This document shows, in pieces, positions 53,699-64,000 of a stretch of DNA of 64,000 nt; position 1 is the first letter of the stretch, and each line of letters begins with the position of its first letter. Source of the stretch: Sorghum bicolor (lineage: Eukaryota; Streptophyta; Magnoliopsida; Poales; Poaceae); NCBI RefSeq assembly GCF_000003195.3, contig NC_012879.2, forward strand, positions 27,685,564 to 27,749,563, read 5' to 3'. Position numbers and translations under genes: made by a program. The notes beneath the pieces were generated by a model. It was not told the origin of the DNA. It saw only the letters and a list, made by a program, of their open reading frames with translations, and did not search any database.

Positions 53699-56600
53699 CA
53701 AGTCACGTAAGAGGGCTTTTGAAGTCGGATCGTCTCAGTCCAAGGCACCAGTGGCAGGACGTCAGCAATACCATCCTCCTACCCCAGGTGCTAGGTTCTG
53801 ACCTCCGCAGAAAAGGAACACAGGACACCCAACGCAGCAGAAACCGTACAAGGTAGTAGTGGCTTCAACAAAGCCAAGGGTGAATCAAGCTGCGACACCT
53901 GCTGCCAATACCATGACCAAGGGGCCATCCTACAACTGCCACAAGATGGGACACTTTGCTAAAGAATGTCCCTACCCTAAGAAGCAGAAGACGACCTACC
54001 CAGCTCGTGTGCACCACACCTCGATAGAGGAGATCCTGGAAGGAGAACCGGTAATAGCTGGTATGTTCCCTATCAACCAACATCTTGCAGTTGTTTTGTT
54101 TGATTCTGGATCATCGCATTCACTCATGAGCCAAGCATTTGCACAAAAGTATGACCAAGCAGTTACAGAACTGGGTTATCGCTATCGCATCAGCTCAGAA
54201 GGGGCAGATGTGTTAACAAATAGAGTGGTCCGAGGGGCAGCCCTAGATATAAGTAACCGTGTGTTCCGAGTAAATCTGGTGGTCATGCCTAGGTTAGTTT
54301 TGGATGTTATCATGGGCACGAACTGGATGAAGGAGTGGGCTGCTGTTATAGACACCGGGAAAAGGCTGTTATCTTTTCAAGTACCCCTGCCTTGTCTGTT
54401 TGACTTTGCTACCATCTCTTGTGCTACACAAGTGGTTCCTTTGCCCCAAATTCTAGTGGTCTGTGAGTTTCCTGATGTTTTTCCGGAAGAATTGCCAGGA
54501 CATCCCCCAGATAGGGAAGTAGAGTTTGCTATAGAGTTGATACTAGGTACAGCAGCCATCTCTAGAAGGCCGTACCAGATGCCGCCTAACGAGCTCGCTG
54601 AATTGAAGACTCAGCTAAAGGACTTGCTGGATAAAGGTTTCATCCGGTCGAGTTCGTCTGAATGGGGTTGTCCGGCGTTGTTTGTGAAAAAGAAGGACCA
54701 ATCTTTGCGCATGTGCGTGGACTATCGTCCACTCAATGCGGTAACGATTAAGAATTAGTATCCCTTGCCACGGATTGATATCCTATTTACTCAGTTGTCC
54801 AAGTCAAAAGTGTTCTCCAAGATAGATTTGAGGTCCGGGTATCACCAAATCAAGATCCACCCACAAGATATACCAAAGACTGCTTTTCCTACCAGATATG
54901 GGTTGTATGAGTATCTTGTCATGTCCTTTGGTTGACGAATGCTCCTGCATACTTTATGTATCTAATGAACTCAGTCTTTATGCCAGAGTTAGAAAAGTTT
55001 GTTGTGTTGTTCATTGAGGACATTCTGGTCTATTCAGAGAATGTGCAAGATCATGCCGAGCATCTGAGAGTCGTGCTGACACGACTGCGAGAACATCAGT
55101 TATATGCGAAGTTCAGCAAGTGTGAGTTCTAGCTGAAGAAAGTTCCTTTCTTAGGGCACATTCTATCAGAAGAAGGAATCATTGTGGATCCATCAAAGGT
55201 ACAGGAAGTTATGGACTGGAAGACGCCAACTTCTGTCTTGGAAGTTAGAAGCTTTCTTGGTTTGGACAGGTATTATCGTCGTTTCATCCCCGACTTCTCC
55301 AAGATTGCTAAGCCAATGACCAGTTTACTACAAAAGGATCATAAGTTTGCCTGGACAGAGGGGTGTGAAGTAGCATTTCGCACCTTGCGAAAGCTACTGA
55401 CCACTGCTCCTGTTCTAGCACAACCGAATATCGAGAAGCCTTTTGATGTGTTTTGCGACGCATCGAAAAGTGGTTTGGGATGTGTGCTGATGCAAGAAGG
55501 CAGAGTTATAGCTTATGCTTCATGGCAGTTGAGAAAACATGAAGTCAACTATCCAGCTCAGGACCATGAACTAGCAGCTGTTGTGCACGCTCTAAAGATC
55601 TGGAGGCATTATCTGCCTGGGAACAAGTTTCATATTTATACGGATCATAAAAGCCTGAAGTACATCTTCACTCAATCTGAGCTGAATATGAGGCAACGAA
55701 GATAGTTAGAGTTGATCAAGGATTACGATCTTGAGATCCACTACCACCCAGGCAAGGCTAATATTGTAGCAGATGCTTTAAGTCGTAAACCACACTATCA
55801 AGTGATCCAGCCTTTGTTTGAAGATGGTTTCAATCTCATGCATCCTAAGGTTCTGTGTCACATATAGCTCAGTTGTTCACTTGAGAGCCAAGTCATTGAA
55901 GGTCACAAAACAGACAAGGGCATTTCTCATATCAAAGAAAAGATCAAGGATGACCCCAAGACTCAATTTTGAGTAGACGAGAAAGGAGTATTGTGGTTTC
56001 AGCATCGGCTGCTAGTTTCGAAGAATCGAGAGCTAAAGAATCAAATCATGGACGAAGCGCATCTTTCAAAGCTTTCTATCCATCCTGGAACTTGTAAGAT
56101 GTATCAAGATCTGAAGTCTCCCTTTTGGTGGACCAAAATGAAGAAAGAGATAGCGGCATATGTGGCCCGATGCGACACGTGTTGCCGAGTTAAAGCTATA
56201 CACATGAAACCTGCAGGGTTGCTGCAACCGTTGTCAGTTCCAGAATGGATGTGGGAAGAGGTCAGCATGGACTTCATCATGGGTCTGCCGACTACGCGAA
56301 AAGGGAATGACTCGATTTGGGTAATCGTAGATCGCTTGACCAAGTCTCGTTAAGACTCGTTACAGACCTCCCAAGTATGCTGATTTGTATCTGGCTGAAA
56401 TTGTCAAGCTGCATGGTATTCCCAAGACCATCATATTAGATAGAGGTTCGCAGTTCACCGCTCACTTTTAGGAGCGAATGCATAAGAGTTTGGGGACTAG
56501 TCTAGTGAGAAGCACCGCGTATCATCTTCAAACCTCCGGCCAAACAGAAAGACTCAATCAAGTGCTTGAAGATATGCTGAGAGCTTGTGTGTTGTCTTCG

Positions 56601-57332
56601 AAAGGATCTTGGGAATCATGGTTACCTTTGGCTGAATTCTCTTAGAACAATAGCTATCAAGGGAGTATCAAGATGGCTCCGTTTGAAGCATTGTATGGTT
56701 GAAAATGCAGGACTCCGTTAAACTGGGTCGAACCTGGTGAAAGGAGATACTATGGTATCGACTTTGTGAACGACGCTGAGAAGAAAGTGCAAATCATACA
56801 ACAACACATGAGAGCCGCACAGTCACGCCAAAAAATCTATGCCGGCAAGAGAAGAAGGCTGCTCGAGTTTAATGTGGGTGACTATGTATACCTCAAGGTT
56901 ACACCAATGAAGAAAGTTCAGCGCTTCCGAGTTCGAAGCAAGCTTGCACCTAGATACGTGGGACCATATCAGATAATAGAACGGAAAGGCCCTGTGGCCT
57001 ACAAGATTCAGTTGCCTGAAGAGTTGAGCTTGATCGTTCCAGTCTTCTATGTATTCCAGCTGAGGAAGTGTTTGAAGGTACCCGAGCAGAGGGTTGAACC
57101 TCGGGGAATCAAGTTAAAGGCAGATTTGGAATATAAAGAGCAGCTAGTGGGTATCGTGGATACTAAGGAGCGGGTAACCAGGAATAGAGTTGTCAAAACC
57201 TACAAGGTGGTGTGGAGTCATCACGATGATAGAGACGCCACCTGGGAAACAGAGGATTACCTAAAAATAGTTTATCAAAAATTTCATAAGAAATGGTTAG
57301 TAACCCAAAATCTCAGGATGAGATTTCTCTAA
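53699..57332 (+). pseudogene. gag-pol: gag-pol of TEK-2 (zinc knuckle to chromodomain)
   Basis: In order: a zinc knuckle whose first Cys is lost ([14 protein letters not shown]), protease with [10 protein letters not shown], reverse transcriptase, RNase H ([32 protein letters not shown]), an integrase with the HH-CC finger, and a chromodomain (DATWETEDYLK). Damage is heavy: TAG at 54756, a frameshift near 54933, a catalytic motif reading FIED instead of FIDD, TAG at 55130 for Trp, a stop at 55703, TGA at about 55970 where TEK-1 has CGA, a deletion near 56347 and further stops to 56700. From 56766 the integrase tail and chromodomain are open to 57332. Confidence 0.9.
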
Positions 57333-57343
57333 GGGGGGAAGGG
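57331..57343 (+). other. Polypurine tract of TEK-2
   Basis: aaggggggaaggg lies directly before the LTR, identical to TEK-1. Confidence 0.88.
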
Positions 57344-57344
57344 C

Positions 57345-60300
57345 TGTAACACCCTAGGTGATAAGCATGCACTTGGTCTCATAAACCCTCTCATAAGCAT
57401 TCTCATCAAGCATAGCATGAGCATAGCATCACATAAGCATAGTAGCAATTTAAGTGTGATTTTATGTGCTTAATTTAAATGAATTAAATATGATAAAAAT
57501 TGTATGCTTGCTTTGAAATTTCTTGTAATGACCAAAATAAGTTGGAATATGTTTTAGAAGAATTAAGAACAATTTTATGAAATTTTTGGAGCTCTAGAAT
57601 TTGAGAAATGGATTTTATACAAAAATCCCCAAAATGAATTTATTTAAAAACCTAGAACTAGTTTAATTTGTAATTCAAATTTTCTTTGAAATTTGAACTT
57701 GCATCTTAAAGCAAAGTTGTAGAGAACTTTGTGGGGGACATTTCTTCTTTTTACACCAACATCCAAAAATGTTTGCAAGGGCTTCAAAAATCTCATTTAA
57801 GCTTTTTGGGAAAAAGAATTTAAAAAAAATTGGGAGAGGGGGGCTGTTCACTAGCGGGCCGGCGCCAACCAACCGGCCCAGCCAGCGAAGCCGGCCCGGC
57901 CTCCCCCACGCCCGCGTCCACCTCCCTCCCACTCCCCACGCTCGGACACGCCCGCGCCACGCGCGCCCGACCGTATCCGGCCAGCGACGCCGCGTGGCCG
58001 GCATGCGCGCTCACCGACGCCACGACCACCCCCTCCGCCCGTGGATAGCGCCAGCGCACTCGCCACTCTCGCCTCCACTCTGTGCGCACCTCCCCGCTTT
58101 CTCTCTCGCTCTCCTGCCTCCGCTCCATGCACATCGCACCGCCGCCTGCCATCGGAGCTCCCCGAGCTCCCTTCGCCTTGTTCCCGATGTCTCGCTGCAT
58201 CCTAGTGCCTTCTTCCACCTCTCCGAGTTCCGCATTTGCTTCCGCGTGCTCGGACGAGATTTCTTCGCGCAGGTGAGCCTTCCTAGGGGCCAAGTCGCTC
58301 GCCGGAGAGTGCGCGGCCTCGCCGGAGCTCACCGCGGCATCGGTGTCCCTGGATCTCCCTTTTCCGGCCTTCTCTTGCCTCGCTACCGCGCGCATCTTGG
58401 TTGCCGTAACTCCCTGAGTCGCGAGTAGTCACTCCGGCACGCTCTACCGGCATGTGGTGGCCGGCAACACCGCGGCAGCGCCGCCGGTCCGCCATTGCCG
58501 GTGGCCAGCTCGCTGTGTTTGGTCTTAGGGCGCATAGCGGGGTGGAATCGAGTCGCAAGGGGGAGACGAACGCGTTGGTGCCCTCGGTTTCGGCCAGGAG
58601 GCCTCACCGGCGACAAGCCGTCGACGGGGACCTTTTCCCCTCTCGTCGCTCTGGCCAGCGGGCCCGGCTGGCAGGCGGGTCCCGCTCGTCAGCGACCGCG
58701 GGTGCACTGCACCGGGTGCACCTAGCCGGATCCCAGGGTGGATTTGAAAAAGAATTTCAGAAAATGATTTCTCAGAAATGTTTTAAAACATGTAAAATTT
58801 ATATCTTGAGACCTATGGCTCCAAAAATGATGAAATAGAATGTGATGTGCTCCATAAATCTAGATCTACAGTTTGGTGTAATTGCATGTCATATTTGTAC
58901 AACTTTTCTGTGTAACTAAAATTATTCCATTTTTTGTTGATAATTAGAAAAAGCATAGTAATTAGAATATAACTCAGAAAAATGTGATTCTTGCTTTGTT
59001 AGCTTTGCATGGATATTTAGTCTCTGGGAAAAGAATGTCACACAATAGTTGCTATATAAATTAATTTATGATGATTTAAATGCTTGCATGACAGTGGTTT
59101 ATGATTTTTAATAAATAATTGGATAATGCAATTAATCTGGAATTTTTTTTGGGTATTTCTTATGTTAGTAAGTAATTTATAAAATTATGAAATATGTTGT
59201 TTGACACTTTATCACCAGTGGGGTACTTACACTTAATTATATTGAGTGAACTTGTGATTTTGTGTAGGCCAAACTATCTGTCCAAATATTGTGAAAAATT
59301 TGTGGTAGACTTTATATTTGACCAGTGACCTACTATAGTTTTTGTGGAATTTATTGATGATCAGAAGTACATGCTACTGTTGTAGGCCTAATAATGGTTA
59401 AATAAATTAAACCTTGTTGTACATAAGATACATAAAATAAATAGTGTTTGGTGTATCTTCGAAGCTTCATGTTAGTTTGCTGGTTCATAATGATAACAAC
59501 TTGTAGAAGATAATGCAATAGATGCTTAATTTGGTTACATATTTTTGGATGATGTTGACTACCTTGTAGAAATAGTTTCTTGTCTCATCCATACACTATG
59601 TTATGATCATCTGGTATTCACTTGCATAAGCATTGCACCCCAGGCATCTCGCACTCCACTCATAAGCACACATGCATCATATAGGCTCGCAGGAGAACGA
59701 GGTGGGACTCGAGGAGCAGGAGGAGACCCAGGAGCAGGAACTTCCGAGAGGACCAGAGCTGGAAGGAGAGCTACAGGAGTGCCCAGACCACAGGCCTAGC
59801 ACGTTCGAGAAAGGCAAGCCCCGGAGCATTCTAAGTCTCCCTATTATCGCTAAATTAATTTGATATATTATGATTGTTCTACTATGCTGCATTAAGTGAT
59901 AGGAATTGCTTGATACCGTTGATGCATATTTACTCCTTGACATCACCACCAGTTTATCTACATTGTCCTATGTAGATAGGCTCGGAGTCTATGCTTAGCT
60001 TGCTTAGTACGGTAGAAGTTGGGTGATTTCCTGTCACCTGCGAGATACAGCTGGATACCTGAATGTTAGCTGTCAATGCTATGATGAAAAGTAACCAAGT
60101 GTGGAAATGAATTTGAGACCGGGTAGGGTCTTATGGTGGTGTTGACCGTAGTGCCCCTACCTGCATCGATTAAGGACCGATCGTTGACAGCCCTCTTGTC
60201 ATGTTGAACGCATGCCCCGCACTTCGCTGGAAGGATAAGTCGTTCCGACCGCGAAGCCTGAACACTATCCGGGCTGGGAGTCGAGCCGCCATGCGCTGTA

Positions 60301-61313
60301 TTGGTGATGGTTGAGGAGAACGATGAGGGCGCGGCGCGCAACTTTGGTATACCTTGGATACCTCAGTCACCGGAACGGTCCTCGGGTACTAGCGGTGCCT
60401 GCCGAACCCGCGATTTGGTCCTGTATAGTGTAATATGGTGATCTGTAGCTCACTTGATCAGTGAGTGTGGTTTGTGTGGGGAATAACTCGCCAGCTAGTC
60501 AGAAATCGATTCGAATCGCCATCGCTTCTGGATAGTGAGCACTTGACATGAGCCCTGTCCTCGTAGTAAGGACTATGAAACACATGGGTTATGATAAGTA
60601 ATGAATTATGAATGCTATGATAAGGTACTATCATATCACAACACTGTTTACAATTGTACAGATGCAAATCTAGATGATAGGTAATGATAATACTTAACTT
60701 GAGCTAAATAAAAGAAAGGAGGATATCAGATTATACCTGTAAGATAGGTAACGCTTTTATGCAAAGGTCTCAGGTACCCCACTATACAGCCTTCATGATC
60801 CTTGAAGAGTGTTTTATTTTGGTTTATGACAGGTAAGTCTAGCTGAGTACATTCTTGTACTCAGGGTTCTATTCCCATGTTGTTTTGCAGATGGTCAGAT
60901 GTACTATGGGTATTGCATTCACTGTTTGTACCCAGCAATGGGTGATGACTAGACAAAGGGCGATGGTCGCTCTACCTCCTCTTTTGCTGTTGTGGGAATG
61001 ATCAAACTATGGCACTATATCAGACTAACTGTGTGTGTTATTTTAAAACTATGATGCTTCCGCTACTCTTGAACTTGGGTTGTAAAAACTTTAAGTGAAC
61101 TCCGATGTAATCGCTGAATGTTGTGAACTGAATGTAGCTGTGGTTGGTGATCGCTGGACTTATTACAATCTTGGCTGTATGTATGCGTTCTGGTTTGAAA
61201 TCCTTCGAGATTTCACGGACTACCGGGATTATATGGGTTTAAGCTTGATGGTTCGACTATGCAAATGGTCGCTATTAGGCTTAATCTCTTATAATTTGGG
61301 CGGTTCTGTTACA
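57345..61313 (+). repeat. 3' LTR of TEK-2 (4.0 kb)
   Basis: It starts tgtaacaccctagg and ends ggttctgttaca, with a 7-bp inverted terminus. A GC-rich island lies at about 57840-58740. A donor-like cag/gtgagc at 58273 and an acceptor-like ttttgcag ending at 60890 match the places seen in the TEK-1 LTR. The open frames in the island differ from those of TEK-1 and are not treated as genes. Confidence 0.88.
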
Positions 61314-61359
61314 CTCCCCACGTACAAAAATCTCGTCCCGATATTTGAAAGCTTACTGA

Positions 61360-62600
61360 TTTTCGAAGAAGGTTTTATAAACTTCTTTTAAATAGACCTC
61401 TGTTTCCCAAGTGGCATCTTCCTCCCCGTGGTTACTCCACAACACCTCTTAGAACTTAACCACACGATTACGAGTCACCCGCTCCTTGCGGTCAACAACC
61501 GCTACAGGCTTCTCTTCATACACCAAGTCAGATTTCAACTTGATATCCCAAACTTCCACTCTTTCTTTCGGAACACGAAGACATTTTTTCAACTGTGACA
61601 CATGAAAGATAGGAAAAATAGCTCGGAGCTGAACCGGTAGCTGAACCTTATAAGCTACGTTCCCTTTTTTCTCAAGAATCCGATAGGGTCCTACATAACG
61701 GGGTGCAAGCTTGCACTTGACTCCGAACCTTTGTACACCTTTGATCGGAGACACCTTGAGATACACATGATCACCGACTGCAAACTCAATCAGCTTTCTC
61801 CTCTTATCAGCATAACTTTTCTGACAAGCTTGAGCAGCTTTCATATGTTGCTGGATTGTACGGACTTGCTGCTACGCTTTGTTCACGAAGTCAATGCCGT
61901 AATACCTTCGTTCTCCGGGTTCCACCCAATTCAACGGGGTTCGACACTTTCGACCATATAGGGCTTCAAACGGAGCCATCCTGATGCTCTCTTAGTATCT
62001 GTTGTTATAAGAGAACTCGGCTAACGTTAACCACTTTACCTAAGAACCCTTTGAAGAGAGAGCACATGCTCTCAACATGTCTTCCAGGATTTGGTTAACA
62101 CGTTCAGTTTGGCCGGCTATTTGGGGACGATATGCAGAGCTACGAACCAAGTGAGTACCAATCTGCTCATGAAGACACTCCCAAAAGCGGGCAGTTAACT
62201 GCGGTCCGCGATCTGATTTGATAGTCCAAGGCACACCATACTGACGAACAATGTGCTCAAAGTACAACTCTACATACTGATGTGGATGATAGTCAGTTCG
62301 GACTGGAATAAAGCGAGCGACCTTGGTCAAGCGATCCACAATCACCCAGATAGAGTCATAACCCTTAACAGAGGTTGGGAGTCTAGAGATAAAGTCCATA
62401 CTCACTTCTTCCCATTTCCAACCAGGGATGGACAAGGGTTGAAGCAAGCCTGCTTTTATGTGAACTACATTCACACGACAACAGTTATCACAACGAGCAA
62501 CAAAAGCAGCAATCTCCTTTTTCATCTTTGTCCACCAAAATAAGGTTTTAGATCCCGATACATCTTACTACTACCAAGATGGATAGACAACTTAGACGAA
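61360..62600 (-). pseudogene. pol: Integrase and chromodomain of TEK-3
   Basis: The core from 62525 shows FVARCDNCC, VSMDFISRLP, IKSDRGPQLTARFWE and TAGQTERVNQ, so D, D and E are all present. A gap of broken frame lies around 62040-61850. The tail from 61844 carries FAVGDHVYLKVSPIKG and ends at a stop at 61449. Beyond it the chromodomain (EDATWETEVYLKEVY) reads on to about 61365. The zinc-finger part upstream of 62525 is frameshifted. The sequence differs from TEK-2 at many positions, so it is another family of the same lineage. Confidence 0.88.
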
Positions 62601-64000
62601 TGAGCTTCAGATAGGATCTGGTCTCAGAGCTCTCGGTCCTTTGGCACAACAAGCCGATCCTTGAACCATAGAATTCCGTTCTCATCGACCCAGAAGTGCT
62701 TGGTTTCTTCTTCTTTCATTTTCCTCTTTATATGGTGGATACCTACATCAGTTCGCTGCAATTCGATGACTCGATTTCAAAGAGAACTTTCCAGAGCAAT
62801 CTGGTGAAGCACTAGCGGGTGCATAAGACGTGACAATGATGGATCTTCAATCTGAACTGAATGATAGTGCGATTTCTGGCTCAAGGCATCCGCAACCACG
62901 TTTTGCCTTGCCCGGATGGTAGTGCACTTGAAGATTATAATCTTTAATCAACTCAAGCCACCTTCACTGGCGCATGTTCAATTCAGGTTGGGTGAAGATG
63001 TACTTGAGACTCTTATGATCAGTGTAAATATTGCACAGATTACCCAACAAATAGTGCCTCCAGATCTTCAAAGCATGAACAACTGCAGCCAATTCTAAAT
63101 CATGAGTAGGGTAATTGACCTCATGTTTTCGAAGTTGGCGTGAGGCATACGCGATAACACGACCTTCTTGCATCAACACACAGCCCAGACCGATACCAGA
63201 TGCATCACAAAAGACATCGAAAGGCTTCTCTATATCGGGTTGAGCTAGGACAGGAGCTGATGTCAGCAATGTCCTCAATTTGTGGAATGCCTCTTCACAC
63301 TCAGGCGTCCACACAAACTTCTCATCTTTCTGAAGTAGGCGAGTCATAGGCTTGGATATTTTTGAAAATTCCGGAATGAAACGACGATAATACCCAGCCA
63401 AACCCAGAAAACTCCGAACCTCATCCACCGAAGTCAGAACCTTCCAATCCAGCATTTCTTGCACCTTAACCGGATCCACCGATATGCCTTCTTCAGATAA
63501 GACATGGCCCAAGAAAGGTACTTTCTCATGCAAACGAGTTAACACTACACGTAGATGCTCTCCATGTTCTTCTTCATTGCAAGAATATACCAAGATATCA
63601 TCAATGAAAACCACCACAAACTTGTCCAATTCAGGCATGAAGACCGAATTCATAAGATACATGAAGTGAGCAAGTGCATTCGTAAGACCGAAGGACATGA
63701 CGAGATACTCATACAACCCATACCTCATCGAGAAAGCGGTTTTAGGTACATCTTTAGGACGGATCTTGATCTGATGGTACCCAGACCGCAAATCAATCTT
63801 GGAGAATACCTTAGCTTTAGACAACTGATCAAATAGGATGTCAATGCGAAGAAGAGGACACTTATTCTTGATGGTCACCGCATTTAGGGGACGATAGTCC
63901 ACACACATGCGCAAAGACTGATCTTTCTTCTTCACAAAGATAGCTAGACAACCCTAATGAGAAGAACTAGGATGGATAAGACCCTTTTCAACAATTCATT
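62601..64000 (-). pseudogene. pol: Reverse transcriptase and RNase H of TEK-3
   Basis: The frame from 63935 to 62964 holds [31 protein letters not shown], the catalytic [25 protein letters not shown] and RNase H with [25 protein letters not shown] and [11 protein letters not shown]. Between the catalytic motif and VPFLGH about 15 residues present in TEK-2 are missing in frame. After 62964 the RNase H end and the linker to integrase (to about 62600) are broken by stops. The start lies beyond the window. Confidence 0.9.

Larger units (their letters stand above)
53699..61313 (+). mobile_element. TEK-2: Tekay-type chromovirus, gag end to 3' LTR
   Basis: It enters in gag, just before the zinc knuckle, and runs through protease, reverse transcriptase, RNase H, integrase and chromodomain to the PPT and a 4.0-kb LTR. 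The 5' LTR and most of gag are missing at the ATH-3 junction. It is the same family as TEK-1. Its right end abuts the 3' end of TEK-3. Confidence 0.9.
61314..64000 (-). mobile_element. TEK-3: chromovirus pol, cut by the window end
   Basis: A Tekay-type element related to but distinct from TEK-1 and TEK-2 on the minus strand: reverse transcriptase, RNase H, integrase and chromodomain, ending with a PPT-like tacgtggggag at 61324-61314. An LTR of its own is not visible, because the TEK-2 LTR begins at the next base. Confidence 0.85.

Noticed and set aside
57345..61313. Reading this LTR as the minus-strand 3' LTR of TEK-3
   Set aside because: TEK-1 and TEK-2 both have pol, PPT and this LTR in the plus orientation, and K2 has a PBS-like site at the opposite end. 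The adjacency to TEK-3 is kept as a finding instead.

Overview
The window is repeat-rich nuclear DNA of a large-genome plant, most likely a grass (Poaceae). Nothing in it looks like a host gene, an rRNA or a complete tRNA gene. Almost every base belongs to Ty3/gypsy LTR retrotransposons of three plant lineages nested in one another. These are chromodomain elements of Tekay type (called TEK here), Athila-type elements with a third ORF (ATH), and Tat-type elements (TAT). The lineage calls rest on protein motifs (integrase zinc finger and DDE core, chromodomain, reverse transcriptase xxDD, RNase H, retropepsin), on PBS and PPT motifs and on LTR ends. The grass assignment is inference. All coding regions carry stops, frameshifts or truncations, so no element here is autonomous.

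Layout from left to right. 1-308 is the tail of a foreign LTR inside TEK-1 (309-5721, +, end of integrase plus a 3.9-kb 3' LTR). 5722-9250 is ATH-1 (-, 5' LTR, tRNA-Asp PBS, gag-protease), cut by TEK-1. 9251-11255 is a piece of a long Tekay-like LTR (K1, -). 11256-14951 is TAT-1 (+, LTR and gag); its LTR holds the solo LTR ATH-5 and its gag is cut by TAT-2. 14952-22171 is TAT-2 (+, 5' LTR and almost all of gag-pol). 22172-24624 is non-coding and unassigned. 24625-30106 is K2, a 5.5-kb Tekay-like LTR (-). 30107-31506 is a Tat pol fragment (TAT-3, -), followed by an unassigned repeat-bearing fragment to 32659.

The centre, 32660-53698, is the most unusual part. Two 5'-truncated Athila elements of one family, ATH-2 (-) and ATH-3 (+), stand head to head around a 443-bp spacer and form a very large inverted repeat with outward-facing 3' LTRs. 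ATH-4 (37036-47357, -), an element of another Athila family with both LTRs, sits in the third ORF of the left arm and itself carries a solo TAT-2-family LTR. 53699-61313 is TEK-2 (+, gag to chromodomain plus a 4.0-kb 3' LTR). 61314-64000 is TEK-3 (-, chromodomain back to reverse transcriptase), cut by the window end.

The Athila elements show a repeated regulatory logic around the third ORF. It has its own TATA box with GC palindromes like those in the LTR promoters, a candidate GT-AG intron just before the start codon, a polypurine-tract-like motif after each ORF, and a 3' non-coding domain with small covarying hairpins that is shared by different families. These are the leads most worth following.
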